Shown here one piece after another: positions 18,701 through 26,952 of a stretch of 64,000 nt of DNA (position 1 is the stretch's first letter; the number at the start of each line of letters is the position of its first letter). The notes beneath the pieces are model-generated. The model was not told where the DNA came from. It saw nothing but the letters and a program-made list of their open reading frames with translations, and ran no database searches. Origin of the DNA: an uncultured Myxococcales bacterium (GTDB lineage: Bacteria > Myxococcota_A > UBA9042 > DTJE01); the NCBI GenBank assembly GCA_903936705.1, contig CAIZWN010000051.1, forward strand, positions 155,857 to 219,856, written 5' to 3'. The translations under genes were made by a program, and so were the position numbers.

Positions 18701-21238
18701 CGAATCGCCATTCGGACACGTGTCGCACGGCGGAATGGTCACCTTGGTATGAATGCAGCCAACGCCCTGCACGCAGGAGTCGGACGTACACTGGTCATTG
18801 TCGTCACATGGTTCGTCGCGATGCTCGCAGGTTCCTGAAACATCGTTGCAGTAGTCGCGGGTACAGGGGTCCTTGTCGTTGCAATCTCGCACCTTCATCT
18901 TGCAGGATCCGTCCAGCGGATCGCAGTAGTCGTCGGTACAAGGGTTGTTATCGGTACAGAACGTCGCGTCATGCACACAACCATCACGCAGGGTGCAGTA
19001 GTCGGTCGTACACAGACTGTCGTCCTCGCAAGTGTTGGGACGGAATTCGCAATTGCAATTAACTACATTGCAGGCGCCTGACATGCACGGGTCGCCGTTG
19101 TTGCAAACCAATGGCACCCACTCGCAAAGGCCGTTGGGGTCGGCGTCAAGGTTGCAGCGACCCATCGAACAGCAGTCTGGCGCCAGCTTGCAATCAGCGT
19201 TCTTCGCGCAATGCTCACACGTGGCGATATCGACGTGCGAGCACATGCCGGTAGATGGATTGCACGAGTCGTTGGTGCAGGCATCAAAATCGTCGCAGTC
19301 CTTGGGAGTGAACACACATACGTTGCTGAAACTGCCCACGCTGCATCGTGCGGCAAGGCAGGGGTTGGTGTTTTTCGCGATGCACTCGGAATCCCTGCCA
19401 GTCTTGCACTCGACGCATTCCGCCGGGCCATTCTGATCGAAATTGTGTCTGCACGAACCGGTGTAGAGATCGCAGGTATCCAGGGTGCAGACATTTGCAT
19501 CGTCACAGTCCTTCGGGACCTGTTCGCAAGCGCCGGTGTCCAGATTGCACCTGCCGGAAGCGCACAACGACTCGTTCTGGCAATCGCTGTCCTTCTGGCA
19601 ACGAACCCAGCACTCGGGGATGTCGATGTGCCGACAGCCGACACCGGTTGCGCAGTAGTCCAGTGTACATGGGTTCGAATCGTCACAAAGTTCCCTGATG
19701 TTGCGACACCTTCCAACCGGGCAGGTGTCCGCCGTACAAACATCGCCGTCATCGCAGTCACGGTCTGCAACGCATTCCTTGCCGCAATTTGGGATAGCCG
19801 TGTACACGCAACCATTCTGGGCCGAACAGCCATCGCGGGTACATGGGTCGCCGTCATCGCATGAGGCAAGCTTCAGGGCGCACGGCCCGGTCGGACTGGT
19901 GCAATAGCCTTCTCCGCAACTGCCGACTATGTCCTGGCACTCCTTGTCCGTGCAAGGCAGCCCTGCCGCCGGCAGCGTGACGTTTCTACACCCAATATTC
20001 GGGTCGCAGGAATCGAAGGTAGTCGGGTCGTTGTCCTCGCAGTTTCGCAAGGTGTAGCTGCAAATCAGGTCGCCGCTAGCGCAGGTCCCACTGGAGGCGC
20101 CCGCGATGCACGAATCGATCGTGCATTTGTTGCCGTCATCGCACTCGACTGATTCCACACCCACCGCAGACGCGGCCGTGCACTGACCACAAACGCAGTC
20201 GTGCTGGCACCCGCCGGCAGCGGTGCAACGATCGGCCGTACAAAGATTCCCGTCATCGCAGTTCGTTGGCGCGAAGTTGCACACCTTCATCGTGCACTGC
20301 CCGAGAACCTCGTCGCATGTCCCGCCTTCCGGACACGCCGTATCACGCCCGCATACGACAGACCCTCCCGACATCGGCACGGTAACGCATGTTCCGTCAA
20401 AGCACTTTGGATTCGGGTTGGCGTCGGCCAGATTGCAACTGTCGTCGGTATCGCAGGGCGTGCACTGGGTGGTCTGTGTGTGCTCGCACTTCGACGTGGT
20501 GACATCTACCTCGATGCATTTGTCGATCGTGCACGGGTTGTAGTCGGTGCAATCGAGCGGCACGTTGGTAACCTTGCCGGAAGCGTCGCAGCTGTCGATC
20601 GTGCAGGGGTTCAGGTCGTCGCAATCCGCGCACGGAAGATGCTTGCAAACCTTGCCGGTTCCGGGACATTCGAAACTGGGCAGGCCGGGGCCGGTCTTCG
20701 GGCAGGCCGTGCAGACATACTGGTCACAAGGGTTGTTGCCGGGACTTGCACACTGGTCGTCACTGGAACAGGGCACGCATGCGAAATTTGGTTCGTTCTC
20801 GATAAATATGTATGTACAGGCCGGCAAATCGGGGGACGGGTTGCACACGCTGTTGGTGGTGCAGTCCAGACCGTCATCGCAATCGCGGTCCCCAAAGGTG
20901 CAAACGCTGTTCTCGCACTTTCCGATCCTGCACTGGTTGGCCGGATCAGCGGGACACTGCATGTCCTCGGTGCATGTGACATCCGGCACAACGTCCAAAA
21001 TCCCTTCCTGGCCAGGAAGGTCGGCAACATCACCGGTCTCGGATGTGTCGCGGCCAGTTTCTGATTCCTGGCCGTCGCCGTTGTCTACGGCATCGACCGG
21101 AACGTCCGTGATTGCATCCCCCTGGTCGTCAACTACAGGGACATCATTGACCGGAGAGGTTGAACTGGAGCAACCTCCAGCAGCCAGAACCACAGCAAGG
21201 AACACAACCGACAACACCCGCCTGGTTCCAATGGCCAT
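15797..21238 (-). CDS. Giant Cys/Asp-repeat lipoprotein (Dictyostelium CTDC-type repeats)
   Basis: A 1813-residue predicted surface lipoprotein. The ATG at 21238 has GAGGAGG seven bases upstream; the open frame above it is not coding-like. The signal peptide ends LAAGGC (lipobox), followed by a ~60-residue Asp/Val/Thr-rich linker. Almost all the rest is about 50 tandem units of ~24-40 residues with the core CDDxNPCTxDxCD, often followed by xxTGxCxHxP. This core matches the Dicty_CTDC repeat known from Dictyostelium extracellular matrix proteins and found in many myxobacterial-type genomes. The regular Asp pairs suggest Ca binding and the Cys suggest disulfides. Likely role: extracellular matrix, adhesion or predation surface; this is inference. 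Units vary in sequence, so the array is old. Confidence 0.9.
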   Translation of the reverse strand: MAIGTRRVLSVVFLAVVLAAGGCSSSTSPVNDVPVVDDQGDAITDVPVDAVDNGDGQESETGRDTSETGDVADLPGQEGILDVVPDVTCTEDMQCPADPANQCRIGKCENSVCTFGDRDCDDGLDCTTNSVCNPSPDLPACTYIFIENEPNFACVPCSSDDQCASPGNNPCDQYVCTACPKTGPGLPSFECPGTGKVCKHLPCADCDDLNPCTIDSCDASGKVTNVPLDCTDYNPCTIDKCIEVDVTTSKCEHTQTTQCTPCDTDDSCNLADANPNPKCFDGTCVTVPMSGGSVVCGRDTACPEGGTCDEVLGQCTMKVCNFAPTNCDDGNLCTADRCTAAGGCQHDCVCGQCTAASAVGVESVECDDGNKCTIDSCIAGASSGTCASGDLICSYTLRNCEDNDPTTFDSCDPNIGCRNVTLPAAGLPCTDKECQDIVGSCGEGYCTSPTGPCALKLASCDDGDPCTRDGCSAQNGCVYTAIPNCGKECVADRDCDDGDVCTADTCPVGRCRNIRELCDDSNPCTLDYCATGVGCRHIDIPECWVRCQKDSDCQNESLCASGRCNLDTGACEQVPKDCDDANVCTLDTCDLYTGSCRHNFDQNGPAECVECKTGRDSECIAKNTNPCLAARCSVGSFSNVCVFTPKDCDDFDACTNDSCNPSTGMCSHVDIATCEHCAKNADCKLAPDCCSMGRCNLDADPNGLCEWVPLVCNNGDPCMSGACNVVNCNCEFRPNTCEDDSLCTTDYCTLRDGCVHDATFCTDNNPCTDDYCDPLDGSCKMKVRDCNDKDPCTRDYCNDVSGTCEHRDEPCDDNDQCTSDSCVQGVGCIHTKVTIPPCDTCPNGDSDCVDQNPCTTGVCDTSTNPEGKCKWVVRNCEDADPCTMDFCDPGTGKCLNQVYNCDDGDICTGDACDGVGACRHVMAFKSDGDKCTRDLCDPACGGAVFLPFKNVTEPACNNFFCTSDAMCATPENRCVTSTCNKSTGVCGYVCGKDCDDGNKCTYDVCEPSTGQCANREIGCDDHNFCTIDTCDPRTGACVFTPRACNDQNPCTVDLCDSRVGTCSYQLIVCDDGNICTRDGCDPTTGLCKFQPVACDDLDRCTIDFCDQSSGSCDSVAVDCDDGNPCTTDQCDSRTGQCVWTPVSCDDGNECTFDVCSPFTGNCLRIDKVCDQGLPCTVSACDMSNGRCSYTDLKCDDNNACTSDSCDLGTGQCRSDPISCDDATMCTIDTCSTLTGCTHMHIDLTCDDSDPCTTDFCDDTIGCRHRYVANPPTCPKCTGDSDCFKGNSCEKIHCNSTTGACEYPADPLLCNDNDACTIDMCDSKDGTCSNVAKNCDDLNPCTIDSCNPLNGSCVHQTKTCDDGDICTADSCSPADGRCSHTQMTCTDGNPCTMDSCNPLLGCVHTDISCDDGSLCTVDSCNPLTGKCSRTPVVCDDLDACTIDRCDLGSGDCASSPVDCSDGNACTADSCNNADGTCTYLPVVCEATDCCFNALCDAVTGLCLQTPVTCDDNNPCTIGTCNPGTCGCDYQPVNCDDGNPCTKDFCSQSQLGCVHEALDCNDNTVGTRDTCLPTCGCSSQPIKSCLKASDCDDKNGCTTDSCNGGTCQSVCRTCNDGNPCTIDSCDEMTQACAFIPKNCNDDDPCTVDSCNQTNGQCEHAPVTCQAPGACADSACDSNTGACIVTPKTCFDDDPCTVDSCVAGLGCTHLPKVCSDLNQCTKDSCEPVTGRCLFQRKDCDDGNPCSVDSCEPILGRCVSIPKIVDDNNACTIDSCDIETGFVQHIAKDCNDNNPCTIDRCEPEQGRCLNVVISNCP

Positions 21239-21277
21239 GACTAACCTCCTCGCCCGGGAACGATCCAAACCGCAAGA

Positions 21278-21300
21278 CCTGGGTGTAAGACGCACCCAGG
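21278..21300. promoter_or_regulatory. Perfect hairpin in the leader of the giant repeat lipoprotein gene
   Basis: CCTGGGTG and CACCCAGG form an 8-bp stem with a 7-base loop, 40 bases upstream of the start at 21238. It may be a leader RNA structure or an operator. Confidence 0.4.
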
Positions 21301-21469
21301 CCAAAACAAGTCGCGCGCAATGCGCAGATCATACCAGAACGAATCGAACGTGCACAATCCATTTTGCCCGTAGCTTAAGGATTCCCCTCGCTATTATGGG
21401 AACCACGATTCCCAGGTAAGCCTGGGACATTCGCAACCGGCCCATGAGCATCGAAAGCCAAGTTCCAAA

Positions 21470-21486
21470 TTGACCGCCGCGGTCAA
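21470..21486. promoter_or_regulatory. Palindrome TTGACCG-CCG-CGGTCAA, possible operator
   Basis: A perfect 7+3+7 inverted repeat lying between the divergent genes starting at 21238 and 21590. The 350-base region holds no gene. A further repeat, TGGGAA-N6-TTCCCA, is at 21397-21414. Either could bind a dimeric regulator; none is identified. Confidence 0.4.
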
Positions 21487-21589
21487 CGAACCCAGGCCGG
21501 CGAGCCAGACCGGACGTCTTTACAGGACGCGGGTTTATACCTAGAATCGCGTCAGGCTGTGATCAACTCACCGGCACGGGAGGTGACCC

Positions 21590-22057
21590 ATGAGAACGTT
21601 TGGCACATTCGTAGGTTCCATGGCGTTGGCGGTAATGCTGTCGGCAGGTGCGATTGCCGGCGAGAAGGCAGATACGGCGGTGCCAGCCTCACCAACCCCG
21701 GATCAGGTGTCGATCGGAGAGGTTAGACTAAACCTTTCATCAGACTACGCGAAACTTCTGGTGGACGGAGATACCTGGGAGGAAAGCGAGTTCTTGAACA
21801 AGGGCATGCTGCTTATCATCCACAGCTTCAGCCGAACTTCCGAGCACACGTTGCACCTGACGCCGATCTACAGCGATCTCGCTCCCGTTGAACTGGTCGT
21901 CAAGGCCGATGATTGGAAACTGGTCACAGTCGGCAAGAACGAGAAGATGTGGCGTGTAGAACGGAAGGTCACCTTCCCGAAAGCCGCACCGAAGACTGCG
22001 CCCAAGGCCGAACCAAGCCAGCCATCCACGGCCCCTGCCACCCCGAAGGGAAACTGA
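21590..22057 (+). CDS. Secreted hypothetical protein, PEGA-like
   Basis: A 155-residue exported protein. The ATG at 21590 has GGGAGGTGA at 21578-21586. A signal peptide (cleavage probably after AIAG) is followed by a single ~75-residue beta-rich domain. VRLNLSSDYAKLLVDGDTWE and the later HTLHLTP resemble a PEGA domain, a small surface-layer-associated fold. A Pro/Ala/Lys-rich tail (residues ~130-155) closes it and may contact the cell wall or envelope. Function unknown. Confidence 0.6.
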   Translation: MRTFGTFVGSMALAVMLSAGAIAGEKADTAVPASPTPDQVSIGEVRLNLSSDYAKLLVDGDTWEESEFLNKGMLLIIHSFSRTSEHTLHLTPIYSDLAPVELVVKADDWKLVTVGKNEKMWRVERKVTFPKAAPKTAPKAEPSQPSTAPATPKGN

Positions 22058-22145
22058 CGATAGCCCGAAAGATGCCCGCTGTGATTGACCATTTGAATGG
22101 ATAAATTACTCGGGACCGGGGGAAGGGGCGAAGAGGGGAAAAGGC

Positions 22146-22424
22146 CTATGCCTTACCCTTCATGGCCTTCTTGGAAGCCTTCAGCGGATTGACCTTCTTG
22201 GTTTCGCCGCCCAACTTGCGCTGGACGTGAGTACCAAGATTGCACGAGCCGAACATCCACTTTGCGGCAGGATCAACGAAGGCCTTGCAGAACTTGCCCT
22301 CGCCAATAACCTGAACGTGACCGCAACCGACGCACGCATCGACGGCCTTGTGCGCGGGGTTTCCCGTCAGGGTCAAAGGTAGCTTCGTCAACACGACCGG
22401 GTCGAGTTCCTTGGTGCTCAGCAT
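22146..22424 (-). CDS. PxxKW family cysteine-rich small protein
   Basis: A 92-residue protein starting at ATG 22424 with GGAGGCATCC just upstream. The pattern CVGCGHVQ, CKAFVDPAAKW, then GSC is that of the small PxxKW Cys-rich family found in deltaproteobacterial-type genomes, probably binding a metal through four to five Cys. The C-terminus is Lys-rich. Function unknown; cytoplasmic because no signal is present. Confidence 0.75.
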   Translation of the reverse strand: MLSTKELDPVVLTKLPLTLTGNPAHKAVDACVGCGHVQVIGEGKFCKAFVDPAAKWMFGSCNLGTHVQRKLGGETKKVNPLKASKKAMKGKA

Positions 22425-22524
22425 CGGATGCCTCCAAACAACCCCGACCGGGCGAACAAAACCGCCGCAGAGCCGGAGATGTCATTCCACGCCGGAGCCT
22501 GATTCCCGGCGGGCAGTACGCAAA

Positions 22525-22701
22525 TCACGCCAGCGGGGCAGGCTCGGAAGCCAGCAGACCGACCGACGAAAGACCAAGTACCTCGGCCAACTGGGCGGCC
22601 TTTATCCTGGAGTCGCGCCGAATCTCGCGCTTCCGGCGGGCTCCCTGGCTGGTCTTCTTGTTTGCACGAATCTTCCGAACCTTCTGTGTAGCCGACGCCA
22701 T
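22525..22701 (-). CDS. Small basic hypothetical protein
   Basis: A 58-residue protein starting at ATG 22701, with GGAGGACG at a good distance. The N-terminal half is very basic (MASATQKVRKIRANKK and onward), the C-terminal half is hydrophobic-acidic. Basic small proteins of this kind may bind RNA or DNA. No family recognised. It is 100 bases upstream of the PxxKW gene on the same strand. Confidence 0.6.
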   Translation of the reverse strand: MASATQKVRKIRANKKTSQGARRKREIRRDSRIKAAQLAEVLGLSSVGLLASEPAPLA

Positions 22702-22770
22702 GATTCGTCCTCCCGGATCCAAGGGCGTCGAATAATACCGGGAAGTGCGGCGGTGTCAAGCGCCAGAATC

Positions 22771-23460
22771 TCAGTTCCTGGAAGAATTCGCCCGAAGAAC
22801 GAAATAGACCAGCTGGAGAATTGCGGTAGCGGCGGCCGCAACGTAGGTCATGGCAGCCGCGTTCAGGACCGCAGCAACACCGTCCCGATCCGAACCCGAC
22901 ACAAGGCCCAGGCTGGGAAGCACCTTTTTTGCGCGACTGGACGCATCGAATTCCACCGGCAAAGTGACCAGCGAAAACAGGACAGCAACCGAGAACAATG
23001 CAATTCCCACCCACGTAAGGCTACGCAAGGACGAAACCAACATGCCTGCCATTATGAAGATCCATGAAAGATTCGAACCCCAGATCGCCGCCGGAGCCAA
23101 CGTCTGACGCAGCACCAGAGGGCTATAGGCGGCAGCGTGCTGCAGGGCGTGGCCGCACTCGTGGGCCGCGATGCCCGCTGCAGCAACCGAACGACCATCG
23201 TAAACCTCGGGAGACAGGCGCAGGACTCGCGATGCCGGGTCGTAATGGTCGGACAGGCGACCTGGGACCTGCTCGATGCGAACGTTGTGCAGCCCGTTTC
23301 CGGCCAGGATTGACTTGGCAACCTGAGCGCCGGTGAGGCCCGACGACGAAGGCACCTTCGAGTATTTGGCAAAATTACGCTTGACCTTCCACTGAGCCCA
23401 CAGGCTTAGAATCAATGCGGGCGCAAGCAGCATCAGGTACATGGGATCAAAGAAAAGCAC
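22771..23460 (-). CDS. YugP-type neutral zinc metallopeptidase, membrane-bound
   Basis: A 229-residue membrane peptidase. GTG 23460 is the start, with AGGAGGGAACC directly upstream. An N-terminal membrane helix, then the zinc site HECGH (HExxH) near residues 100-104, and further hydrophobic segments at ~125-165 and at the C-terminus. The layout and the LSPEVYDGRSVAAAGIAAHE context match the zinc-dependent peptidase family PF04298 (B. subtilis YugP). Substrate unknown, probably membrane proteins. Confidence 0.9.
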   Translation of the reverse strand: MLFFDPMYLMLLAPALILSLWAQWKVKRNFAKYSKVPSSSGLTGAQVAKSILAGNGLHNVRIEQVPGRLSDHYDPASRVLRLSPEVYDGRSVAAAGIAAHECGHALQHAAAYSPLVLRQTLAPAAIWGSNLSWIFIMAGMLVSSLRSLTWVGIALFSVAVLFSLVTLPVEFDASSRAKKVLPSLGLVSGSDRDGVAAVLNAAAMTYVAAAATAILQLVYFVLRANSSRN

Positions 23461-23539
23461 GGTTCCCTCCTGGCGATACGATCACTGTAGTAGGCTGGGG
23501 CTTGGAAGACCGGGTGTCAATGCCGGGGCATCGGGATGG

Positions 23540-24064
23540 TCAGAAGGGAACCTGGACGTGAAGGCCCAGAGACGATGAAGAAACAACCCTTGACCGCTGC
23601 AGGAACGGAATCCGGTACTCGCCGCGCAGACCGATCCAGAGGGCGGGAATCAAGCGAATCTCAAGCGCGGCCCCGACCAGAGCCATGCCGTTAGGCCGGA
23701 TATCGTTCGTCGCAACCGAACCCAGAAAACCAATACCGGCAAATATCTCGGGCCGGAACATCGAGGCATCAAGCACCAAAGACACCCCGGCTGCGGTCGC
23801 AAGAAGATCGACGGCTGGCGCACCCGAACGCGGCATCCCGGCCCACGACACCTGGACCCAGGCATCCCAGTCGTCCGCCAGGGCACGGCGGTAACCCACG
23901 AAGACTCCCACCCCGTCCCCTGGGCCCCCGTCCTGGCGCTGAAGGTGTTCCCACGCAAGGCCCGCCCGAAAGCCGTTTGCTGCAGGTGGCGCCGCATGGC
24001 CCGTGAGGGCCGGGAAAGCGGCCGCAACGCCTGTCAGCACGAACCATTTCCAGCGCTTCCACAC
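23540..24064 (-). CDS. Small outer-membrane beta-barrel protein (putative)
   Basis: About 174 residues if started at GTG 24064, where a signal peptide (WKRWKWFVLTGVAAAFPALTG, ending GHAA) begins; no good ribosome site is visible, so the start is uncertain, and the open frame continues upstream to 24373 without looking like protein. The mature part has alternating hydrophobic strands (for example DDWDAWVQVSWAGM, LRGEYRIPFLQ) and ends HVQVPF, with the terminal Phe typical of outer-membrane barrels. Function unknown. Confidence 0.55.
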   Translation of the reverse strand: MWKRWKWFVLTGVAAAFPALTGHAAPPAANGFRAGLAWEHLQRQDGGPGDGVGVFVGYRRALADDWDAWVQVSWAGMPRSGAPAVDLLATAAGVSLVLDASMFRPEIFAGIGFLGSVATNDIRPNGMALVGAALEIRLIPALWIGLRGEYRIPFLQRSRVVSSSSLGLHVQVPF

Positions 24065-24371
24065 GATTGGCGATTGTTGTGGAAATCGCCCGAAAATGCC
24101 ACAATTCACGCGATTCTCGGTGGCATCTGCGATTGGCTGAAGGCTCCCGGGAACCGGTCGAATTCGGGGACGGTTCAGAATGCGCCTTTCAAGTCGCAGG
24201 TCGTCCACATTTCTTCGCTTCCGGGTAAAGGTACTTCCCGGACCCGGAGGTCTCCGCCACAGGGCGTGATGCCAGGACCCCGCCGCGTAAGGCGGGCTCG
24301 CTTGCGCCGAAACGGTATCCGACCCCAGGGAACATTGAAGCGGAGCATGCTTTGGCGTGCCGGGAGGGGCC
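24065..24371. other. Intergenic region between divergent genes
   Basis: About 300 bases between the barrel gene (minus) and the tandem ATP-grasp gene (plus). No RNA gene or repeat was recognised; promoters for both genes must lie here. Confidence 0.35.
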
Positions 24372-26468
24372 ATGAAGGTCGCGGTTGTTCACGGGGGTGG
24401 CGAGGCTGACGCAGGACCTGCCATCGAACCACGAGATGTGGCTGTGGTCTGCCATGCGCTGGATCTTAAAGGACATTTGACCGCAAGGATTTCGGCCGAC
24501 GACGGGGTCGAAAGCGTGCTGTTGAACCTCAGAACATTCGCTCCGGACGTGGTCGTGTCGCTGGTGGATCGCCACCGCGGACCAGCCCGCGAGACACCCT
24601 ACCCAGCATTGTTTGCCGAACAACGGCTTGCCTATACAGGGTCGGCGCCGCCGGCACTGATGGTTGCTGCGGACAAGCACCTGACCAAGATGGTGGCCCG
24701 CGAGAACGGAGTACCGGTGCCTCCTGGCAGCATTGTCACAGCCGCGACGGTGTCATCCTTTCAATGGTCCTCGATGCGCCTGCCATCCTTCGTCAAGCCA
24801 GCACACGAGGAACAGACACGAGGCATCGGACCCGACGCAGTCTGCCGGACTACGCGAGAACTGGAGGACAAGGTACGAGCATCCCTGACGCGCTACGAGG
24901 CCGTGGTGGTCGAGGACTACCTGTCCGGCTCGGACCTGGTAGTCCCTTATCTGGAAGGCGTTGGCGACGGAGTCCTGCCTCCGTGCGAGGTCGTGTTCCA
25001 GGCCGGCTCGCCGTTCAGACATGTGGCGTGGGGCGAGGAGGAGACTCCCGCACTGCGATGCCCGGCCATCATCCCCGAACCAGTCCTGGCTCTGGTGAAG
25101 CTGTATGTGAAACGCCTGGTGCGCTCGCTGGGCCTCAGGGATTGGGCACAGTTCGATTTTCGGCTGACGCCCGACGGTGTCCCGTTCCTGCTGGAAGTCA
25201 ATGCCGTACCCGAGCTGCGCCCAGGCGCACCGTTTCTGGTGTCGGCCGAGCGTCGAGGGCTGACGCCGGCGGATGTAGTCCAGAAATTGATCGAATCTGC
25301 GGCGCGCAGGCGTCGGGTGTTCAGTGCCGGGTCGGCCCCGGCAATCGGGAAGGAGCGCAAGGGCGTTCGTGTGGGTTTCGTCTACAACCTGAAGAGGGTC
25401 AAGCCCACCCTGGAAAAGGACAGCGACGCCGAGTTCGACGCGCCGAAAACGATCAACGCCATCCGCGAGGCTCTGGAACGGCTGGGAAACATCGTCGTGC
25501 CGCTGGAGGCCAACGAGACACTCGCCGCCTGCCTGGGCGATGCCCGCGTGGACGTCGTCTTCAACATCGCCGAAGGATGGCGGGGGCGGACTCGCGAGGC
25601 TCAAGTGCCTGCACTGTGCGACCTGATGGGAATCCCCCATACCGGGTCGGATGCGACGTCGCTGGCCGTAGCCATGGACAAGGCTGTGGCAAAGGATCTG
25701 TTCCTGCGCAACGGTCTTCCAACACCCATCAGCCAGCTGTTCAGGTCGCCCAGGGACAGGCTGGAATCAAGAATGCTGTACCCGCTGATTGTGAAACCGA
25801 ACGCCGAGGGGTCGTCCAAGGGGATCAAGGGCGACAACTCGGTTGCCACGAACGAGGAGGACCTGCGGCGGATAGTGAAGGAGGCTCTGGACCGGTACAA
25901 GCAGCCAGTTCTAGTCGAACAGTACGTATCCGGACGCGAGTTCACTGTCGCCCTGTTCCAGACGGACACAGGGTTCAGGGTGCTGCCTGCGCTGGAAATC
26001 GTGTTCCTGGATGCGACCAAGCCCTACCCCGTCTATTCGTACGAAATCAAGCAGGACTGGGACAAGAACGTGAGGTACGACTGTCCGGCGCAGATCGACA
26101 AGCGGCTGGAGCGCACCCTGGCATCGGCGGCCCGCAAGGCATTCGTGGCTTTGGGCTGCCGGGACTACGCCCGCGTCGATATTCGCCTTGGTGGCCTGAA
26201 CCATGTCCCGTACGTCCTGGAAGTGAATCCGCTGCCTGGCCTGACGCCGAACTTCAGCGACATGTGCCTCATCGCCAATGCTGCGGGCATCTCTTACGAC
26301 GAACTCATTGCGACGGTGCTGAAGTACGCGGTACGCAGGGCACGACTGCGGCCGATCCGGGGACGTGCCGGCACTGTGGCTTCCATAGGCCAGGGCACTC
26401 CGATGACCATGGGAATGGAACTGTCGGATGATCCGGAACTGCCGTTAGTGGGGGGCGCGCCGGTGTAA
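24372..26468 (+). CDS. Tandem D-Ala-D-Ala-ligase-like ATP-grasp protein (two catalytic domains)
   Basis: A 698-residue cytoplasmic protein with ATG 24372 behind GGGAGGGG. It carries two D-alanine--D-alanine-ligase-type ATP-grasp units in one chain: residues ~1-310 and ~335-660. Unit 1 has the HGGGEAD start, the Lys in FVKPAHEEQTRGI and a metal-binding FLLEVNAVPELRPG. Unit 2 has VVFNIAEGWRGR, LIVKPNAEGSSKGI, and YVLEVNPLPGLTPN. The metal-ligand Glu/Asn pair (EVN) is present in both units, and unit 2 looks closer to the canonical ligase. Likely chemistry is ATP-dependent joining of a carboxylate to an amine; substrates are unknown. No peptidoglycan genes are nearby. Convergent with dut. Confidence 0.85.
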   Translation: MKVAVVHGGGEADAGPAIEPRDVAVVCHALDLKGHLTARISADDGVESVLLNLRTFAPDVVVSLVDRHRGPARETPYPALFAEQRLAYTGSAPPALMVAADKHLTKMVARENGVPVPPGSIVTAATVSSFQWSSMRLPSFVKPAHEEQTRGIGPDAVCRTTRELEDKVRASLTRYEAVVVEDYLSGSDLVVPYLEGVGDGVLPPCEVVFQAGSPFRHVAWGEEETPALRCPAIIPEPVLALVKLYVKRLVRSLGLRDWAQFDFRLTPDGVPFLLEVNAVPELRPGAPFLVSAERRGLTPADVVQKLIESAARRRRVFSAGSAPAIGKERKGVRVGFVYNLKRVKPTLEKDSDAEFDAPKTINAIREALERLGNIVVPLEANETLAACLGDARVDVVFNIAEGWRGRTREAQVPALCDLMGIPHTGSDATSLAVAMDKAVAKDLFLRNGLPTPISQLFRSPRDRLESRMLYPLIVKPNAEGSSKGIKGDNSVATNEEDLRRIVKEALDRYKQPVLVEQYVSGREFTVALFQTDTGFRVLPALEIVFLDATKPYPVYSYEIKQDWDKNVRYDCPAQIDKRLERTLASAARKAFVALGCRDYARVDIRLGGLNHVPYVLEVNPLPGLTPNFSDMCLIANAAGISYDELIATVLKYAVRRARLRPIRGRAGTVASIGQGTPMTMGMELSDDPELPLVGGAPV

Positions 26469-26482
26469 GCCGGTGACCTCGA

Positions 26483-26938
26483 TCAGGACCCGGTCGAACC
26501 GAAACCACCGGCACCCCGATCAGTATCGTCTAGTGAATCGACCTCGACAGGTTCCGCACGCAGGACCGGACACAGCACAGCCTGGGCGATCCGATCGCCT
26601 CGGCGCACAACGAACGGCACGTCCCCGTGGTTTGCCAGAATCACTTGTACCTCGCCCCGATAGTCCGAATCGATGGTTCCGGGCGCGTTCAGCACTGTGA
26701 CCCCGGCCTTGGCAGCCAGGCCGCTGCGGGGGCGCACCTGCAATTCAAGCCCCTCGGGAACCGCCAACGCAAACCCGGTCGAAACACGGGCGCGGCCACC
26801 GGGGGGAATCGCAACTTCGCCATCCACATCGGCCATGAGGTCCATCCCGGACGAGCCTGGTGTGGCATAGGACGGCAGAGGCAATGGCGGGACGCGGCCA
26901 GAAAGACGCCTGAAGGCAAGGCGGATGGGACGGGACAA
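26483..26938 (-). CDS. dut: dUTP diphosphatase
   Basis: A 151-residue trimeric dUTPase hydrolysing dUTP to dUMP. The start is a TTG at 26938, supported by CGGAGG 6 bases upstream, within the last codons of pnp. All five motifs are visible: [40 protein letters not shown] and the C-terminal [10 protein letters not shown]. It is the last gene of the rpsO-pnp-dut run and is probably translated by coupling to pnp. Confidence 0.97.
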   Translation of the reverse strand: MSRPIRLAFRRLSGRVPPLPLPSYATPGSSGMDLMADVDGEVAIPPGGRARVSTGFALAVPEGLELQVRPRSGLAAKAGVTVLNAPGTIDSDYRGEVQVILANHGDVPFVVRRGDRIAQAVLCPVLRAEPVEVDSLDDTDRGAGGFGSTGS

Positions 26939-26952
26939 CTGAGGCCTCCGAA

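Noticed and set aside
23060..23085. TTCGAACCCC, which looks like a tRNA T-arm
   Set aside because: It lies inside the YugP-like gene, and no acceptor stem or anticodon arm is present.
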